DNA of 64,000 nt from RGIG1993 sp964564225 (GTDB taxonomy: Bacteria > Bacillota > Clostridia > Oscillospirales > CAG-272): assembly GCA_964564225.1 (NCBI GenBank), contig CAZMAF010000001.1:1-64000 (forward strand), given 5' to 3'. Shown piece after piece: positions 31,371-39,261 of the stretch. The translations under genes and the position numbers were made by a program. Every line of letters starts with the position of its first letter. The first letter of the stretch is position 1. The notes below the pieces were generated by a model. It was not told the origin of the DNA and made no database searches. It saw only the letters and a program-made list of their open reading frames with translations.

Positions 31371-33395
31371 TTATTTTTGATCGTTTTTGGTATAGACGAG
31401 GCTTCCCTCGATCTTTTCGACTTTGATTGCCCTTACCTCAAAGTAATCGAAAAGCGAAAATTGCCATTCGATCGGATAGGAGTCGAGGTAGCGGAAGATT
31501 TTGTGCATAATTTCGTCACGTTTCTGATCTGTACCGCCGTAAAAATGAACGATGAAAGCGCTTGTGAAAAAGTTTTCCGAAACCGTCTTTCTGACGAGGT
31601 AGATATTTTCGATAATATTTTCTCCGACCGAGAGAATGAACCTTACGATTTCTTCGCGCATTTCGTCCGGCATTGTGTCACGCGAGAGTTTATCGCCTTT
31701 TTCAAGATAACCCGCTTTATCGTCCTCGTCCTTGTTTTTCTGTGTGAGCGCGAGGGCGCGGCTTCGGTAGTCGGAAAGCGCTTTTTCTCTGCCTGTAATA
31801 CAGCAGAACAGCCCAATCAGCGAAAGACCGTCCTCTAAATAGTTGTGATTGTTTTCGATGGCGTGATAGATGTAGTCAAGCCCTTGTTCATCGTAGCGGT
31901 AGAGAAGGTAACAGCCTTTTGTGAAGTATGCCTGATATGCGGAGGCGTCGGGCAGGGTTTCGATCGCTTCGTCACAAAGCGTTTCGGCATCGTGAAAACG
32001 GCAGAGCGATTCGAGCGCTTCGATTACGTCAGCATAGTTTTCAGCGAGGATCGGTTTTCCTTCTGCTTCCCATGCGGTCACGTCTTTCAGCGGATCAAGA
32101 TAGCGTTTCTGACGGTCATCGGCGTAGGTTTTTTCGCGCGCTTCAAAAATTGTCTGTTCTGCGGCTGCCAGCGCTTTGTTAAGCTCGTTTTGATATGCGG
32201 GGTTGTTTTCGGAAAACAGCGGTTTAATATCCTGTATGCCAAAGCTATCAAGGCGCATTCTGAGGGTGGGGTGCGTTGCGTTATTGGCAATGATTTCAAG
32301 GGCAATCATTGCATTCCAATCGTTCTTGCGTGTGGCGATCGCTTGCTGCAAACGGTTAAGATGAGTTTTGATATAATCGGACGTCGGGCTTTCAGCTTGA
32401 TAGAGGGGGATTTCATCGACGGCGTTGCTTTCAAAGCGATAGAAATTTTCGTATTCGAGCTTGATGAGTGCTGAGGCGGCAATTTCGGCAGAGGTGTTTC
32501 GGGACATTGCGCTGTCGGCATCGTTTTCCTCCAAAATCGCACTCGCGTACTGATATACGTTGTAATAGAGAGCGTAGGGAAGGTCAAAGAGCAAAAAGAA
32601 ACCGGAAAGACGGTCGGCGCGCTCGTCGCCGTAAGGGGAAATCCCTATTCTTTCGTAATGGTCTTTTTCGGTAAACCGTCTTTTATGCTTGTCGGTGACG
32701 TGTGCGAACTCGTGCAGGAGGATGGCATACAGTTCATCTTCTGACAAAAGATGAAGCAGTAGAATGCCGAGCGTTAAAAAACAGCGGTTTTGATCGGTGA
32801 CGATCGAGGCGTTGGCATCGTAGGCGAGAACGGTTATTACTTCTTGGTTTACGTCGAGTGCCTTTTTTGCGCGTTCGATCTGTGTGTGCAGGACAGGATA
32901 GTCCTCCTTTGACAGTACGGTGGTGGTTTCGCTGATGGAAAGTTCCTTTTTTTGCGGTATACGCGCGCCGGCGGCAAGAAATAAAATGCCGCCGCCGAGG
33001 ATACCAACGGCAAGGAAAGCTTTGCTGAGGAAATAAAGCATACCGCCCGAAAAGGCAAGCGCTATGGCGATCAGGGCAAGGAGCAGTGTATAGACGGTGA
33101 CTGACACGCGGAGCGTTTTCAGCTTTTTCAGAAGTGTGTTTGCCGATTCTTTTGCTTTCTCACGGTGCTTCAGAAGATAGCTTTGCCCTTCAGCAATCTT
33201 TGTGTTATGAAGCTTTGCGAAAAGGGTTTTGGCAAAAATCGTATGTAGGATATAGAGAATGGCGGAAAGTGAGAGGGTCAGAATAAAAGAGGTGAGCGCT
33301 ACGGCTTGAGTTTCGGGATATGCCGTGCTGAGCGCGATACCGCCAAGAGAGATGAGAAAGGAAAAGAGCAGACTTAAAATAATTGGTTTTTTCAT
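31371..33395 (-). CDS. M48-type membrane metalloprotease with helical repeat C-terminus
   Basis: A 674-residue protein. Two N-terminal helices (about 5-45), two more near 95-140, then the zinc motif H228-E-F-A-H232 (LLHEFAHVTDKH) and a third ligand candidate in the ENDADSAMSR segment. This is the HtpX/Ste24-like M48 architecture. The C-terminal 250 residues look like TPR-type helices (ALESLCRFHDAETLCDEAI). I use ATG 33395 after GAGGAC; TTG 33407 is less likely. It may degrade membrane or surface proteins; the target is unknown. Confidence 0.82.
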   Translation of the reverse strand: MKKPIILSLLFSFLISLGGIALSTAYPETQAVALTSFILTLSLSAILYILHTIFAKTLFAKLHNTKIAEGQSYLLKHREKAKESANTLLKKLKTLRVSVTVYTLLLALIAIALAFSGGMLYFLSKAFLAVGILGGGILFLAAGARIPQKKELSISETTTVLSKEDYPVLHTQIERAKKALDVNQEVITVLAYDANASIVTDQNRCFLTLGILLLHLLSEDELYAILLHEFAHVTDKHKRRFTEKDHYERIGISPYGDERADRLSGFFLLFDLPYALYYNVYQYASAILEENDADSAMSRNTSAEIAASALIKLEYENFYRFESNAVDEIPLYQAESPTSDYIKTHLNRLQQAIATRKNDWNAMIALEIIANNATHPTLRMRLDSFGIQDIKPLFSENNPAYQNELNKALAAAEQTIFEAREKTYADDRQKRYLDPLKDVTAWEAEGKPILAENYADVIEALESLCRFHDAETLCDEAIETLPDASAYQAYFTKGCYLLYRYDEQGLDYIYHAIENNHNYLEDGLSLIGLFCCITGREKALSDYRSRALALTQKNKDEDDKAGYLEKGDKLSRDTMPDEMREEIVRFILSVGENIIENIYLVRKTVSENFFTSAFIVHFYGGTDQKRDEIMHKIFRYLDSYPIEWQFSLFDYFEVRAIKVEKIEGSLVYTKNDQK

Positions 33396-33459
33396 AAAAG
33401 TCCTCAACGTGTGGATAAGGTATATAGATACAGTATAGCGAAAAAATAGTGAAAAAGCA

Positions 33460-33493
33460 AGAGGAAAAATGCGTTTTATGGCATTTTTCCTCT
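33460..33493. terminator. A/T-rich hairpin upstream of the M48 gene
   Basis: AGAGGAAAAATGC pairs perfectly with GCATTTTTCCTCT, 8-base loop. No U-run follows; its role is unclear. Confidence 0.45.
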
Positions 33494-33571
33494 GATATAA
33501 CGATTTATAAAAGACAGATCATCAATATGAGGTGTTGCATTTCATTAAGCCGCAGGAGAGGATGCGTTATG

Positions 33572-33675
33572 CACGCTAAAGCGTGATGAGATATTGCCCC
33601 GCAGGGGCTGATGAGATGCCCCGCACGTTGTCTTGTGATGATATACCAAGCCGAAGGCTTGAAGCCTGCGGCTTG
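33572..33675. repeat. Tandem hairpin modules with TGATGAKAT spacers
   Basis: Short perfect hairpins (CACGC-TAAA-GCGTG, GCCCC-GCA-GGGGC, CAAGCC-GAA-GGCTTG, AAGCC-TGC-GGCTT) are separated by related spacers TGATGAGATATT, TGATGAGATG and TGATGATATA. It resembles a REP-like dispersed palindromic element. It lies just downstream of the tRNA-Thr/tRNA-Tyr unit and is not coding. Confidence 0.65.
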
Positions 33676-33681
33676 GAAAAA

Positions 33682-33723
33682 CAAAAACCGAACATTTGTC
33701 GGTAGACAAATGTTCGGTTTTTG
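33682..33723. terminator. Terminator of the tRNA-Thr/tRNA-Tyr transcript
   Basis: A perfect 19-bp stem CAAAAACCGAACATTTGTC around loop GGTA. On the minus strand it follows the tRNA-Tyr CCA end by 1 base and finishes in a U-run. Confidence 0.9.
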
Positions 33724-33724
33724 T

Positions 33725-33809
33725 TGGTGGGGGAAGGTGGATTCGGACCACCGAAAGCGAAGCTAACAGATTTACAGTCTGCCCCCTTTGGCCACTCGGG
33801 AATTCCCCC
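33725..33809 (-). tRNA. tRNA-Tyr (GTA)
   Basis: On the minus strand GGGGGAA pairs with TTCCCCC as the acceptor, the anticodon loop reads CTGTAAA (GTA), there is a long variable arm as expected for bacterial tRNA-Tyr, GGTTCGAATCC-like T arm (GGTCCGAATCC), and CCA is encoded. Confidence 0.95.
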
Positions 33810-33812
33810 ATA

Positions 33813-33887
33813 TGGAGCTGGTGAACGGAGTCGAACCATCAACCTGCTGATTACAAATCAGCTGCTCTGCCATTGAGCCACACCAGC
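33813..33887 (-). tRNA. tRNA-Thr (TGT)
   Basis: Acceptor GCTGGTG/CACCAGC, anticodon stem-loop CTGATTTGTAATCAG (TGT), T arm GGTTCGACTCC, discriminator T and encoded CCA. It is three bases upstream of tRNA-Tyr in the same transcript. Confidence 0.95.
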
Positions 33888-33920
33888 GTGCAAGGCTCCG
33901 TTCTTTCAACGGCACGATTG

Positions 33921-33949
33921 ATTATAGCATAACAAAATCGGTTTGTCAA
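33921..33949 (-). promoter_or_regulatory. Promoter of the tRNA-Thr/tRNA-Tyr operon
   Basis: Exact TTGACA-17-TATAAT on the minus strand, 33 bases before tRNA-Thr. Confidence 0.9.
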
Positions 33950-34036
33950 TACTTATTTTGAAAAAAGTTATATTTTTTTATTTTTATTTTTGAGAAAAAA
34001 ACAAGAAAGAAAACGGAGTGAAAGGTATGAAAACTA

Positions 34037-34065
34037 TTGCAAAATTACCGATTTTGTGGTATACT
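34037..34065 (+). promoter_or_regulatory. Promoter of nadE
   Basis: TTGCAA (34037-34042), 17 bases, TATACT (34060-34065), 32 bases before the start codon. Confidence 0.75.
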
Positions 34066-34097
34066 GTAGTAACAGTATTTCATATTCGGAGGTTTTT

Positions 34098-34832
34098 ATG
34101 ATGTTTGATGCTAAAAAGACAAAGGACGCTTGTGTTCAGTGGATTTGCGATTGGTTTGAAGCAAACGGTAAGGGCTGTAATGCCGTGCTTGGCATTTCGG
34201 GCGGTAAAGATTCCTCGATTGCCGCGGCGCTCTGCGTAGAGGCTCTTGGCAAGGAGCGTGTGATCGGCGTTCTGATGCCCAACGGCGAGCAGAGCGATAT
34301 TGATTGTTCCTATCAGCTTGTCAATCATCTCGGCATTGAGCATTATGTTGTGAATATCAAGGATGCTTACGATGGCGTTCTTAACAATTTTCCGAAAGAG
34401 CTTGCTATCAGTGAGCAGACGCGCGTCAATCTTGCGCCTCGCGTACGTATGACGACACTTTATGCTATTTCACAGAGTCGCAACGGACGTGTTGTGAATA
34501 CCTGCAATTGGAGTGAGAATTATGTCGGTTATTCGACGCGCTACGGCGATGATGCGGGTGATTTCTCTCCTCTCGGCAAGCTGACGGTTAAGGAAGTGCT
34601 TGAAATCGGTTTTCTGCTTGATCTGCCTGAAAATCTTGTAACAAAAGTACCTGCCGACGGACTTTGCGGCAAGACCGATGAGGATAATCTCGGATTTACT
34701 TATGCCGCGCTTGATGAGTATATTCGTACCGGTGTTTGCGAAAATGCTGCATACAAGGCGCGTATTGATACCTTGCACGAAAGAAATCTCTTTAAACTCA
34801 GGACTATTCCTTGCTTTGAGCCTGAGGTGTAA
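34098..34832 (+). CDS. nadE: NH3-dependent NAD synthetase
   Basis: Adenylates and amidates nicotinate adenine dinucleotide to NAD. The 244-residue protein has the PP-loop SGGKDSS at about 34-40 and the SNRVE-equivalent NWSENYVGYSTRYGD. There is no glutaminase domain, so free ammonia is the likely donor. The frame opens 36 codons upstream but those overlap the promoter; GGAGG sets the start at ATG 34098 or 34101. Confidence 0.94.
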   Translation: MMFDAKKTKDACVQWICDWFEANGKGCNAVLGISGGKDSSIAAALCVEALGKERVIGVLMPNGEQSDIDCSYQLVNHLGIEHYVVNIKDAYDGVLNNFPKELAISEQTRVNLAPRVRMTTLYAISQSRNGRVVNTCNWSENYVGYSTRYGDDAGDFSPLGKLTVKEVLEIGFLLDLPENLVTKVPADGLCGKTDEDNLGFTYAALDEYIRTGVCENAAYKARIDTLHERNLFKLRTIPCFEPEV

Positions 34833-34868
34833 GGTTCGTTTCGGGTATACGTTGCTATCATTTTGATA

Positions 34869-34902
34869 AAAAAGCAGAGAACATGATGGTTCTCTGCTTT
34901 TT
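34869..34902 (+). terminator. Terminator of nadE
   Basis: AAAAAGCAGAGAAC pairs with GTTCTCTGCTTTTT (14 bp, 6-base loop). Confidence 0.9.
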
Positions 34903-34909
34903 ATGGTGT

Positions 34910-35209
34910 TCAGATCATATGAATATGCTTGCTTACTCACGGCTTCAATTTGATCTGAAGCCGGAAGGCGTAAATACCAACGGTAACGATTCGGAAAAGC
35001 AGCCATTTAATGTAATTGCCGAAGAGTTGACCGCCGTTTCCGTCAAAAGTCAACTGATGACCGTCAATGGTGGTGTGTTTTACGTATCAGGACTCTTTTA
35101 AGCAAATTGCCTACGGAGCGGCGATTCCGAGGGTAAACGCGATAAGGAGTTCTTGGAAAATGTCGATACTGATCATGACGAGTAAGCCGCCTGTAAATTT
35201 GGATGATCG
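34910..35209 (-). pseudogene. Decayed DUF898-like membrane protein (three nonsense codons)
   Basis: One unbroken minus-strand frame reads SKFTGGLLVMISIDI, FTLGIAAP-stop-AICLKES-stop-YVKHTTIDG, GQLFGNYIKWLLFRIVTVG and IKLKP-stop-VSKHIHMI. This is the repeated module of DUF898-type membrane proteins, in which all three stop positions are normally tryptophan (P-W-A, R-W-x-x-KHT, K-W-x-x-KHT). Stops are TAG, TGA and TGA, one G-to-A step from TGG. No frameshift is seen over about 95 codons, so decay looks recent. The 5' part of the gene is missing. Confidence 0.72.
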
Positions 35210-35262
35210 TTGGGTGCGGTATAAAATTATTTAAAAAAATAAAAAAAATTTATCATAAATAC

Positions 35263-35291
35263 TTGACAAATTGGTTTTCCTTTGTTATAAT
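35263..35291 (+). promoter_or_regulatory. Promoter of tRNA-Thr (GGT)
   Basis: Exact TTGACA-17-TATAAT, 16 bases before the tRNA. Confidence 0.9.
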
Positions 35292-35307
35292 GGTCAAGCA
35301 TTGTGAT

Positions 35308-35383
<76 letters not shown>

Positions 35384-35386
35384 GAA

Positions 35387-35418
35387 AAAAAGCACTTCGT
35401 AAGAGGTGCTTTTTGTTT
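35387..35418 (+). terminator. Terminator of tRNA-Thr (GGT)
   Basis: AAAAAGCACTTC pairs with GAGGTGCTTTTT (one G-U), loop GTAA, then TGTTTT. Confidence 0.88.
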
Positions 35419-35437
35419 TGGGAATGAAGCGCACTGA

Positions 35438-35610
35438 TTCACATGAATAGAGTTGCGAAGCAACTCATGAAGCAGGGCTACGTCTTCGGAAGCGAGCCTT
35501 CGGCGCAAGGAAAGGTTTGCGTGCGCTTCGCTTCATATGAGCGGAAAATGCGGAGCAATTCGCGAGTGCTTCGCGGCGCAACGCGCCGCTTATGCTTTAT
35601 ATTGAAAACA
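35438..35610. repeat. Hairpin-rich non-coding stretch downstream of tRNA-Thr
   Basis: A chain of small inverted repeats: GAGTTGC-GAA-GCAACTC (35450-35466), CTTCGGAAG, GCCTTCGGC, GCGCAA...TTTGCGTGCGC, GCGGCGC-AA-CGCGCCGC-like near 35570, bordered by TTCACATGAA and TTCATATGAG. No credible gene. A plausible REP-like insertion, by composition unlike its A/T-rich flanks. Confidence 0.55.
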
Positions 35611-35663
35611 AAGCTTTTTAAGTATGTTCAAGGCGGCGTTTTTGTCAAGACAAGCTCCAAACT

Positions 35664-35690
35664 CCTCAGATTCTGTCTGAGGCGTTTTTA
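35664..35690 (+). terminator. Orphan terminator-like hairpin
   Basis: CCTCAGA-TTCTG-TCTGAGG followed by CGTTTTTA. No gene ends just upstream; it may close the repeat element or a lost gene. Confidence 0.5.
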
Positions 35691-35784
35691 CTTGTGCGCT
35701 CCTTGCTCCTCGCTTTTCGTTTTCTGACGTGTGCGATTTTTTGCCGTAAAATCGCGTGACTTTGCGAAAATTGCTCTCGTTCTC

Positions 35785-35813
35785 TTGACAGTGGAAAAAA
35801 TTGGTGATATACT
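35785..35813 (+). promoter_or_regulatory. Promoter of the AraC-type gene
   Basis: TTGACA (35785-35790), 17 bases, TATACT (35808-35813), 31 bases before ATG 35845. Confidence 0.85.
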
Positions 35814-35844
35814 GATAGAAAAGTGAGAAGGTGAGGGGACGGAT

Positions 35845-36711
35845 ATGCTTGATTATCGCTTGGAATTATCAGATGCTTCCTATATGCGTGTGTATACGCC
35901 GGATGCGCTGGCGCTTTCTTTCCCTTTTTGCTTATACGAGGAGGGCTATTTTGAGGCAGGGCGGGAGTATTACACCGTCCGCGATGCCAAATCGACCTAT
36001 CTTCTCATGTATACCGTTTCGGGTTCGGGTACGGTGAGGGTGGACGGCAAGCTCCGTCAGCTTTCGGCGGGCTATGCGACACTTGTTGATTGCCGTGAAA
36101 AGCATGAATTTCGTACAGTGTCGAAAGAGCCCTGGTGCTTTCATTTTGTGCATTTTAATTCCGCGGTGATGGAGGGTTACAAAAAGCTTTTGCTCGATGA
36201 ATTTGACATACGCCGCGTGAGCGAAAAGCTACAGTTTATGCGCTATTTTGAGCGTATTCACACTCTTTCTTCCGAAAATAATGTGATGCTTCGCTATGCC
36301 TTATTCAGCGATCTTGTGTCAGGACTTCTTCTCGTTCTCGGAAATTCGCAGGGGTCGGCAGAGAGACAGCGCGACGTGGATTCCGAGGCGGTACATACTG
36401 CTTGCCGTTATATTGAGGAAAATCTTAAAAGCGATATTTCGATTGATCAGCTTGCCTCGCTGGTGCATTTGTCGAAATTCTATTTTATTCGCTTGTTCAA
36501 GCGTCTGATGGGCGTATCGCCCTATCAATACGTGCTGATCACGCGGATCAATTCAGCGAAAAAGCTGCTGATGTCGCCTGATTTTCGTATCAACGAGATT
36601 GCGGATGCCGTCGGTTTTTCCTCTGCGGCTCGCTTTACGAAATTCTTTTCCGAAATGACGGGCATGAGTCCGAGTGAATTCAGAAAAAACTCAATTCCGC
36701 TTGTGAAGTAA
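35845..36711 (+). CDS. AraC family transcriptional regulator
   Basis: A 288-residue regulator: N-terminal cupin-like sensor (residues about 40-100, LLMYTVSGSGTVRVDGK) and C-terminal double helix-turn-helix from about 185 (SIDQLASLVHLSKFYFIRLF, then INEIADAVGFSSAARFTKFF and GMSPSEFR). Such proteins usually control sugar uptake or use from a neighbouring locus, but no transporter is adjacent, so the target is unknown. Confidence 0.93.
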   Translation: MLDYRLELSDASYMRVYTPDALALSFPFCLYEEGYFEAGREYYTVRDAKSTYLLMYTVSGSGTVRVDGKLRQLSAGYATLVDCREKHEFRTVSKEPWCFHFVHFNSAVMEGYKKLLLDEFDIRRVSEKLQFMRYFERIHTLSSENNVMLRYALFSDLVSGLLLVLGNSQGSAERQRDVDSEAVHTACRYIEENLKSDISIDQLASLVHLSKFYFIRLFKRLMGVSPYQYVLITRINSAKKLLMSPDFRINEIADAVGFSSAARFTKFFSEMTGMSPSEFRKNSIPLVK

Positions 36712-36791
36712 CGTTTTGGGGGTACATAGGATATTTACACTATACCAAAATTGCTCTTTCTTTTGCCGTTTTGAATTTCGCGGTAAAGCAC

Positions 36792-36820
36792 TTGCATTTT
36801 TCTTTGAAATCTGCTATACT
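36792..36820 (+). promoter_or_regulatory. Promoter of the XRE-type gene
   Basis: TTGCAT (36792-36797), 17 bases, TATACT (36815-36820), 44 bases before ATG 36865. Confidence 0.65.
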
Positions 36821-36864
36821 GACGGTAGCAGAAAACGATTTTAGTAGAAAAAGGGGGACGGAGT

Positions 36865-37467
36865 ATGACCGAACTCAAAAAGACGGTTGCGAAAAATATT
36901 GCGACCTTGCGTGTTGCGGCGCATCTGACGCAGTTTGAGCTTGGCGAAAAGCTGAGCTATTCCGATAAAGCCGTGTCCCGTTGGGAGCGCGGCGAGGCGA
37001 TTCCCGATGCTTACGTACTGTTGCAGATGGCTGAGATTTTCGGCGTTACGGTCGATTTTATCCTGAGGTCACATGACGATGAAGAATTTCTGCCTTGCGA
37101 GGAGGATAAGCCGATTGAAAATTCTTCCGGCAAAGTGAAACGGCTTGTGATGCTTTTGTCTTTTCTTGGCGTATGGTCGCTTGCCCTCGTGGTTTTCGTT
37201 GTCAGTGCGTTTTTCTATCGTTATTTTTGGCTTGCGTTTATTTATGCATTGCCCGTTTCCTTTCTTGTCTTGTTTATTTTTAACTGTCTTTGGGGAAAGC
37301 GAAAGCTGGGGGCGATCTATCTGTCGGCTGTTGTGTGGGGGCTTCTTTTGTCCTTGCATCTTACGTTTCTTGCCTATACGAATGCCTGGCTTTTTTATCT
37401 TATCGGCATTCCTGCGCAGATTATCATTCCGATTGCCTTTTCTTCCTGGCACAGTAAGGCGAAATAA
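36865..37467 (+). CDS. Membrane-anchored XRE family regulator
   Basis: A 200-residue protein: N-terminal helix-turn-helix (residues about 7-62; LTQFELGEKLSYSDKAVSRWERG) followed by a linker and four hydrophobic helices from about residue 92 to the end. HTH-plus-membrane proteins of this kind are common in Firmicutes and are thought to sense envelope state, without a settled role. It has its own promoter and no partner gene in the same unit. Confidence 0.9.
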   Translation: MTELKKTVAKNIATLRVAAHLTQFELGEKLSYSDKAVSRWERGEAIPDAYVLLQMAEIFGVTVDFILRSHDDEEFLPCEEDKPIENSSGKVKRLVMLLSFLGVWSLALVVFVVSAFFYRYFWLAFIYALPVSFLVLFIFNCLWGKRKLGAIYLSAVVWGLLLSLHLTFLAYTNAWLFYLIGIPAQIIIPIAFSSWHSKAK

Positions 37468-37652
37468 GGCGTTTTCAGGGACGTTTTGGTCAATTCTCAA
37501 AATCTGAGAGTTGTTTATGGCGATCTCTCGGATTTCTTTTTGCTGTTTTTGTAAGTATAGAGTGCTGTATCATGCTTTGGGGTTGTAATTTTTCTTTTGT
37601 CACATATAATAAAAGACGGCAAAAGTTATTTTTTACCTGAAAGGATATTGTT

Positions 37653-38537
37653 ATGAAATCTTACGTAATTACTTGCTGTTCAACAGTCGATCTTACTCCT
37701 GAAGTGTTGCAGTCTCTTGACGTTTCTTATGCGCCGTTTCATTATTATTTGGATTCGACGGCGTTTGAGGACGATTTGTTTACCTCGCTTTCCGCTTCTT
37801 CTTTTTATAAAGCGCTGTCCGACGGCGCATCGCCACGTACCTCGCAGGTCAATGCCGATGAGTTTATCGCCTTTTTCAAAGGGTTTCTTGAGGCGGGGCA
37901 GGATATTCTGCATATCGCGTTTTCGTCCGGCTTGTCGGGGACGGTACAGGCGGCAAGGGTGGCGGCGGACACGCTGTCGGAAAGCTATCCTGACCGTCGT
38001 ATTGCGGTTATCGACTCGCTTTCGGCGTCGTCGGGTTATGGGTTGCTTGTGACAATGGCGGCGAATATGCGTCTTGACGGCAAGGCGTTTGATGACGTTG
38101 CCGATTGGGTTGAAAAGAATAAGGGCAAGGTACATCATTGGTTTTTCTCGACAGACCTTACCTTTTACGTGAAGGGGGGACGGCTGTCGCGCGTGTCGGG
38201 ATGGTTCGGGACGGTTCTGAAAATCTGTCCGCTTCTGAATATGGATGCAGCGGGAAAGCTCGTACCCCGTTTTAAACTGCGTGGTAAAAAGCGTGCGATG
38301 GAGGCGGCGTTTGAACAGTTTAAGACGTATGCCGAAGGCGGCGAGGATTATGATGGGCTCTGTTATCTTTCGCATTCCGATTGCTATGGCGATGCTCGCG
38401 CGCTTGCCGATGCGATTGAAGCTTACGCGCCCCGTCTTTGCGGAAAGATCAGGATTTTTTCAATCGGTCCAACGATCGGCTGTCATACAGGTCCAGGTAC
38501 CGTAGCGCTTTTCTTTATGGGAAGTAAACGGGATTAA
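37653..38537 (+). CDS. DegV family fatty-acid-binding protein
   Basis: A 294-residue DegV-fold protein: SPRTSQVN, HIAFSSGLSGTVQAA and the C-terminal GPTIGCHTGPGTVALFF are the signature motifs. In Firmicutes DegV/FakB proteins hold a fatty acid and present it to FakA for phosphorylation. No fakA gene is nearby. GAAAGGA precedes the ATG. Confidence 0.94.
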   Translation: MKSYVITCCSTVDLTPEVLQSLDVSYAPFHYYLDSTAFEDDLFTSLSASSFYKALSDGASPRTSQVNADEFIAFFKGFLEAGQDILHIAFSSGLSGTVQAARVAADTLSESYPDRRIAVIDSLSASSGYGLLVTMAANMRLDGKAFDDVADWVEKNKGKVHHWFFSTDLTFYVKGGRLSRVSGWFGTVLKICPLLNMDAAGKLVPRFKLRGKKRAMEAAFEQFKTYAEGGEDYDGLCYLSHSDCYGDARALADAIEAYAPRLCGKIRIFSIGPTIGCHTGPGTVALFFMGSKRD

Positions 38538-38549
38538 AAAACTTCAGAT

Positions 38550-38585
38550 TGACTCAGACCTATAAACAGTCTGAGTCATTTTTTT
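38550..38585 (+). terminator. Terminator of the DegV gene
   Basis: TGACTCAGAC pairs with GTCTGAGTCA (10 bp, 9-base loop), then TTTTTTT. Confidence 0.9.
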
Positions 38586-38783
38586 GTAAAACTTTCAGAT
38601 TATATGGTTTATACACCGTTTTGGTTTTGAAGGTTTTGGACGGGGCTCGGGAAATTTTTTCTGAAAGATTTTTCTGATAACTTCTGCTTTATATACTTTA
38701 TATAAAGGTACGAATTGATATCAAGGTACGAACAGCGCTGTCAGAAACGTTTTCAAAAAAATTGAAAAAATTTTGAAAAAACC
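38586..38783. other. A/T-rich intergenic region
   Basis: No gene seen. It holds a short direct repeat AAGGTACGAA at 38705-38714 and 38723-38732, upstream of the perR promoter. Confidence 0.5.
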
Positions 38784-38812
38784 TTGACAAGAGGGTTAAT
38801 CTTTGTTATAAT
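38784..38812 (+). promoter_or_regulatory. Promoter of perR-rbr
   Basis: Exact TTGACA-17-TATAAT, 41 bases before the TTG start codon. Confidence 0.9.
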
Positions 38813-38818
38813 CAAATC

Positions 38819-38831
38819 AGGAATAATTCCT
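38819..38831. promoter_or_regulatory. Palindrome AGGAATAATTCCT, candidate autoregulatory site
   Basis: A 13-base perfect palindrome with a central A, beginning 7 bases after the -10, followed by a half-site (AATCC). Its place suits repression by the PerR-type product. It differs from the Bacillus PerR box, so the assignment is tentative. Confidence 0.45.
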
Positions 38832-38853
38832 AATCCTAATTTGGGGTGATGAC

Positions 38854-39228
38854 TTGAAATACCTGACCAAGCAGTGTAAGCTGATCCTCGCGATTATTCA
38901 GGAGTATGGCCATATGACTGCTGAGGAGGTATATGCCGAGGCAATCAAGGAGATGCCGAAGATCGCGCTCGGTACAGTCTACCGCAATTTGAATGAACTT
39001 GTGCAGGACGGTATAATTCGTAAGATCCGCGTGGCAGACGGTCCTGATCGTTTTGATAAGACGGTGAAGCCTCACGAACATATTATTTGCTCGGTTTGCG
39101 GCGGCGTTTTTGATCTTTTTGTTCCCGGTCTCAATCAATGTCTGGAACGTGCGGTCGGTTCGTGTGATTTTATTTACGAATTATCTGTCAACGCAACCTG
39201 CCTGCAATGTCGGGCAGCTAAACAATAA
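38854..39228 (+). CDS. perR: PerR-type Fur family peroxide regulator, TTG start
   Basis: A 124-residue regulator. The zinc site is C79-x2-C82 and C116-x2-C119. Ligands matching the PerR regulatory iron/manganese site are H20, D68, H74, H76 and D87; an aspartate at the D87 place (E in Fur) points to PerR. The DNA-binding helix region is ALGTVYRNLNEL. Translation must begin at TTG 38854, as a stop lies upstream and GGGGTG is spaced well. Iron-catalysed histidine oxidation would release it from DNA and induce the rubrerythrin gene behind it. Confidence 0.88.
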   Translation: MKYLTKQCKLILAIIQEYGHMTAEEVYAEAIKEMPKIALGTVYRNLNELVQDGIIRKIRVADGPDRFDKTVKPHEHIICSVCGGVFDLFVPGLNQCLERAVGSCDFIYELSVNATCLQCRAAKQ

Positions 39229-39261
39229 TATTTAATTTTTAAAATAAGAAGGAGAACTACT

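Noticed and set aside
33572..33675. CRISPR array or attenuator near tRNA genes
   Set aside because: Repeats are short, imperfect hairpins with short related spacers, not unique spacers of about 30 bases.
34910..35209. Stop-codon recoding (TGA/TAG read as Trp)
   Set aside because: TGA and TAG end other clear genes in the window and the remnant lacks its 5' part; simple gene decay is enough.
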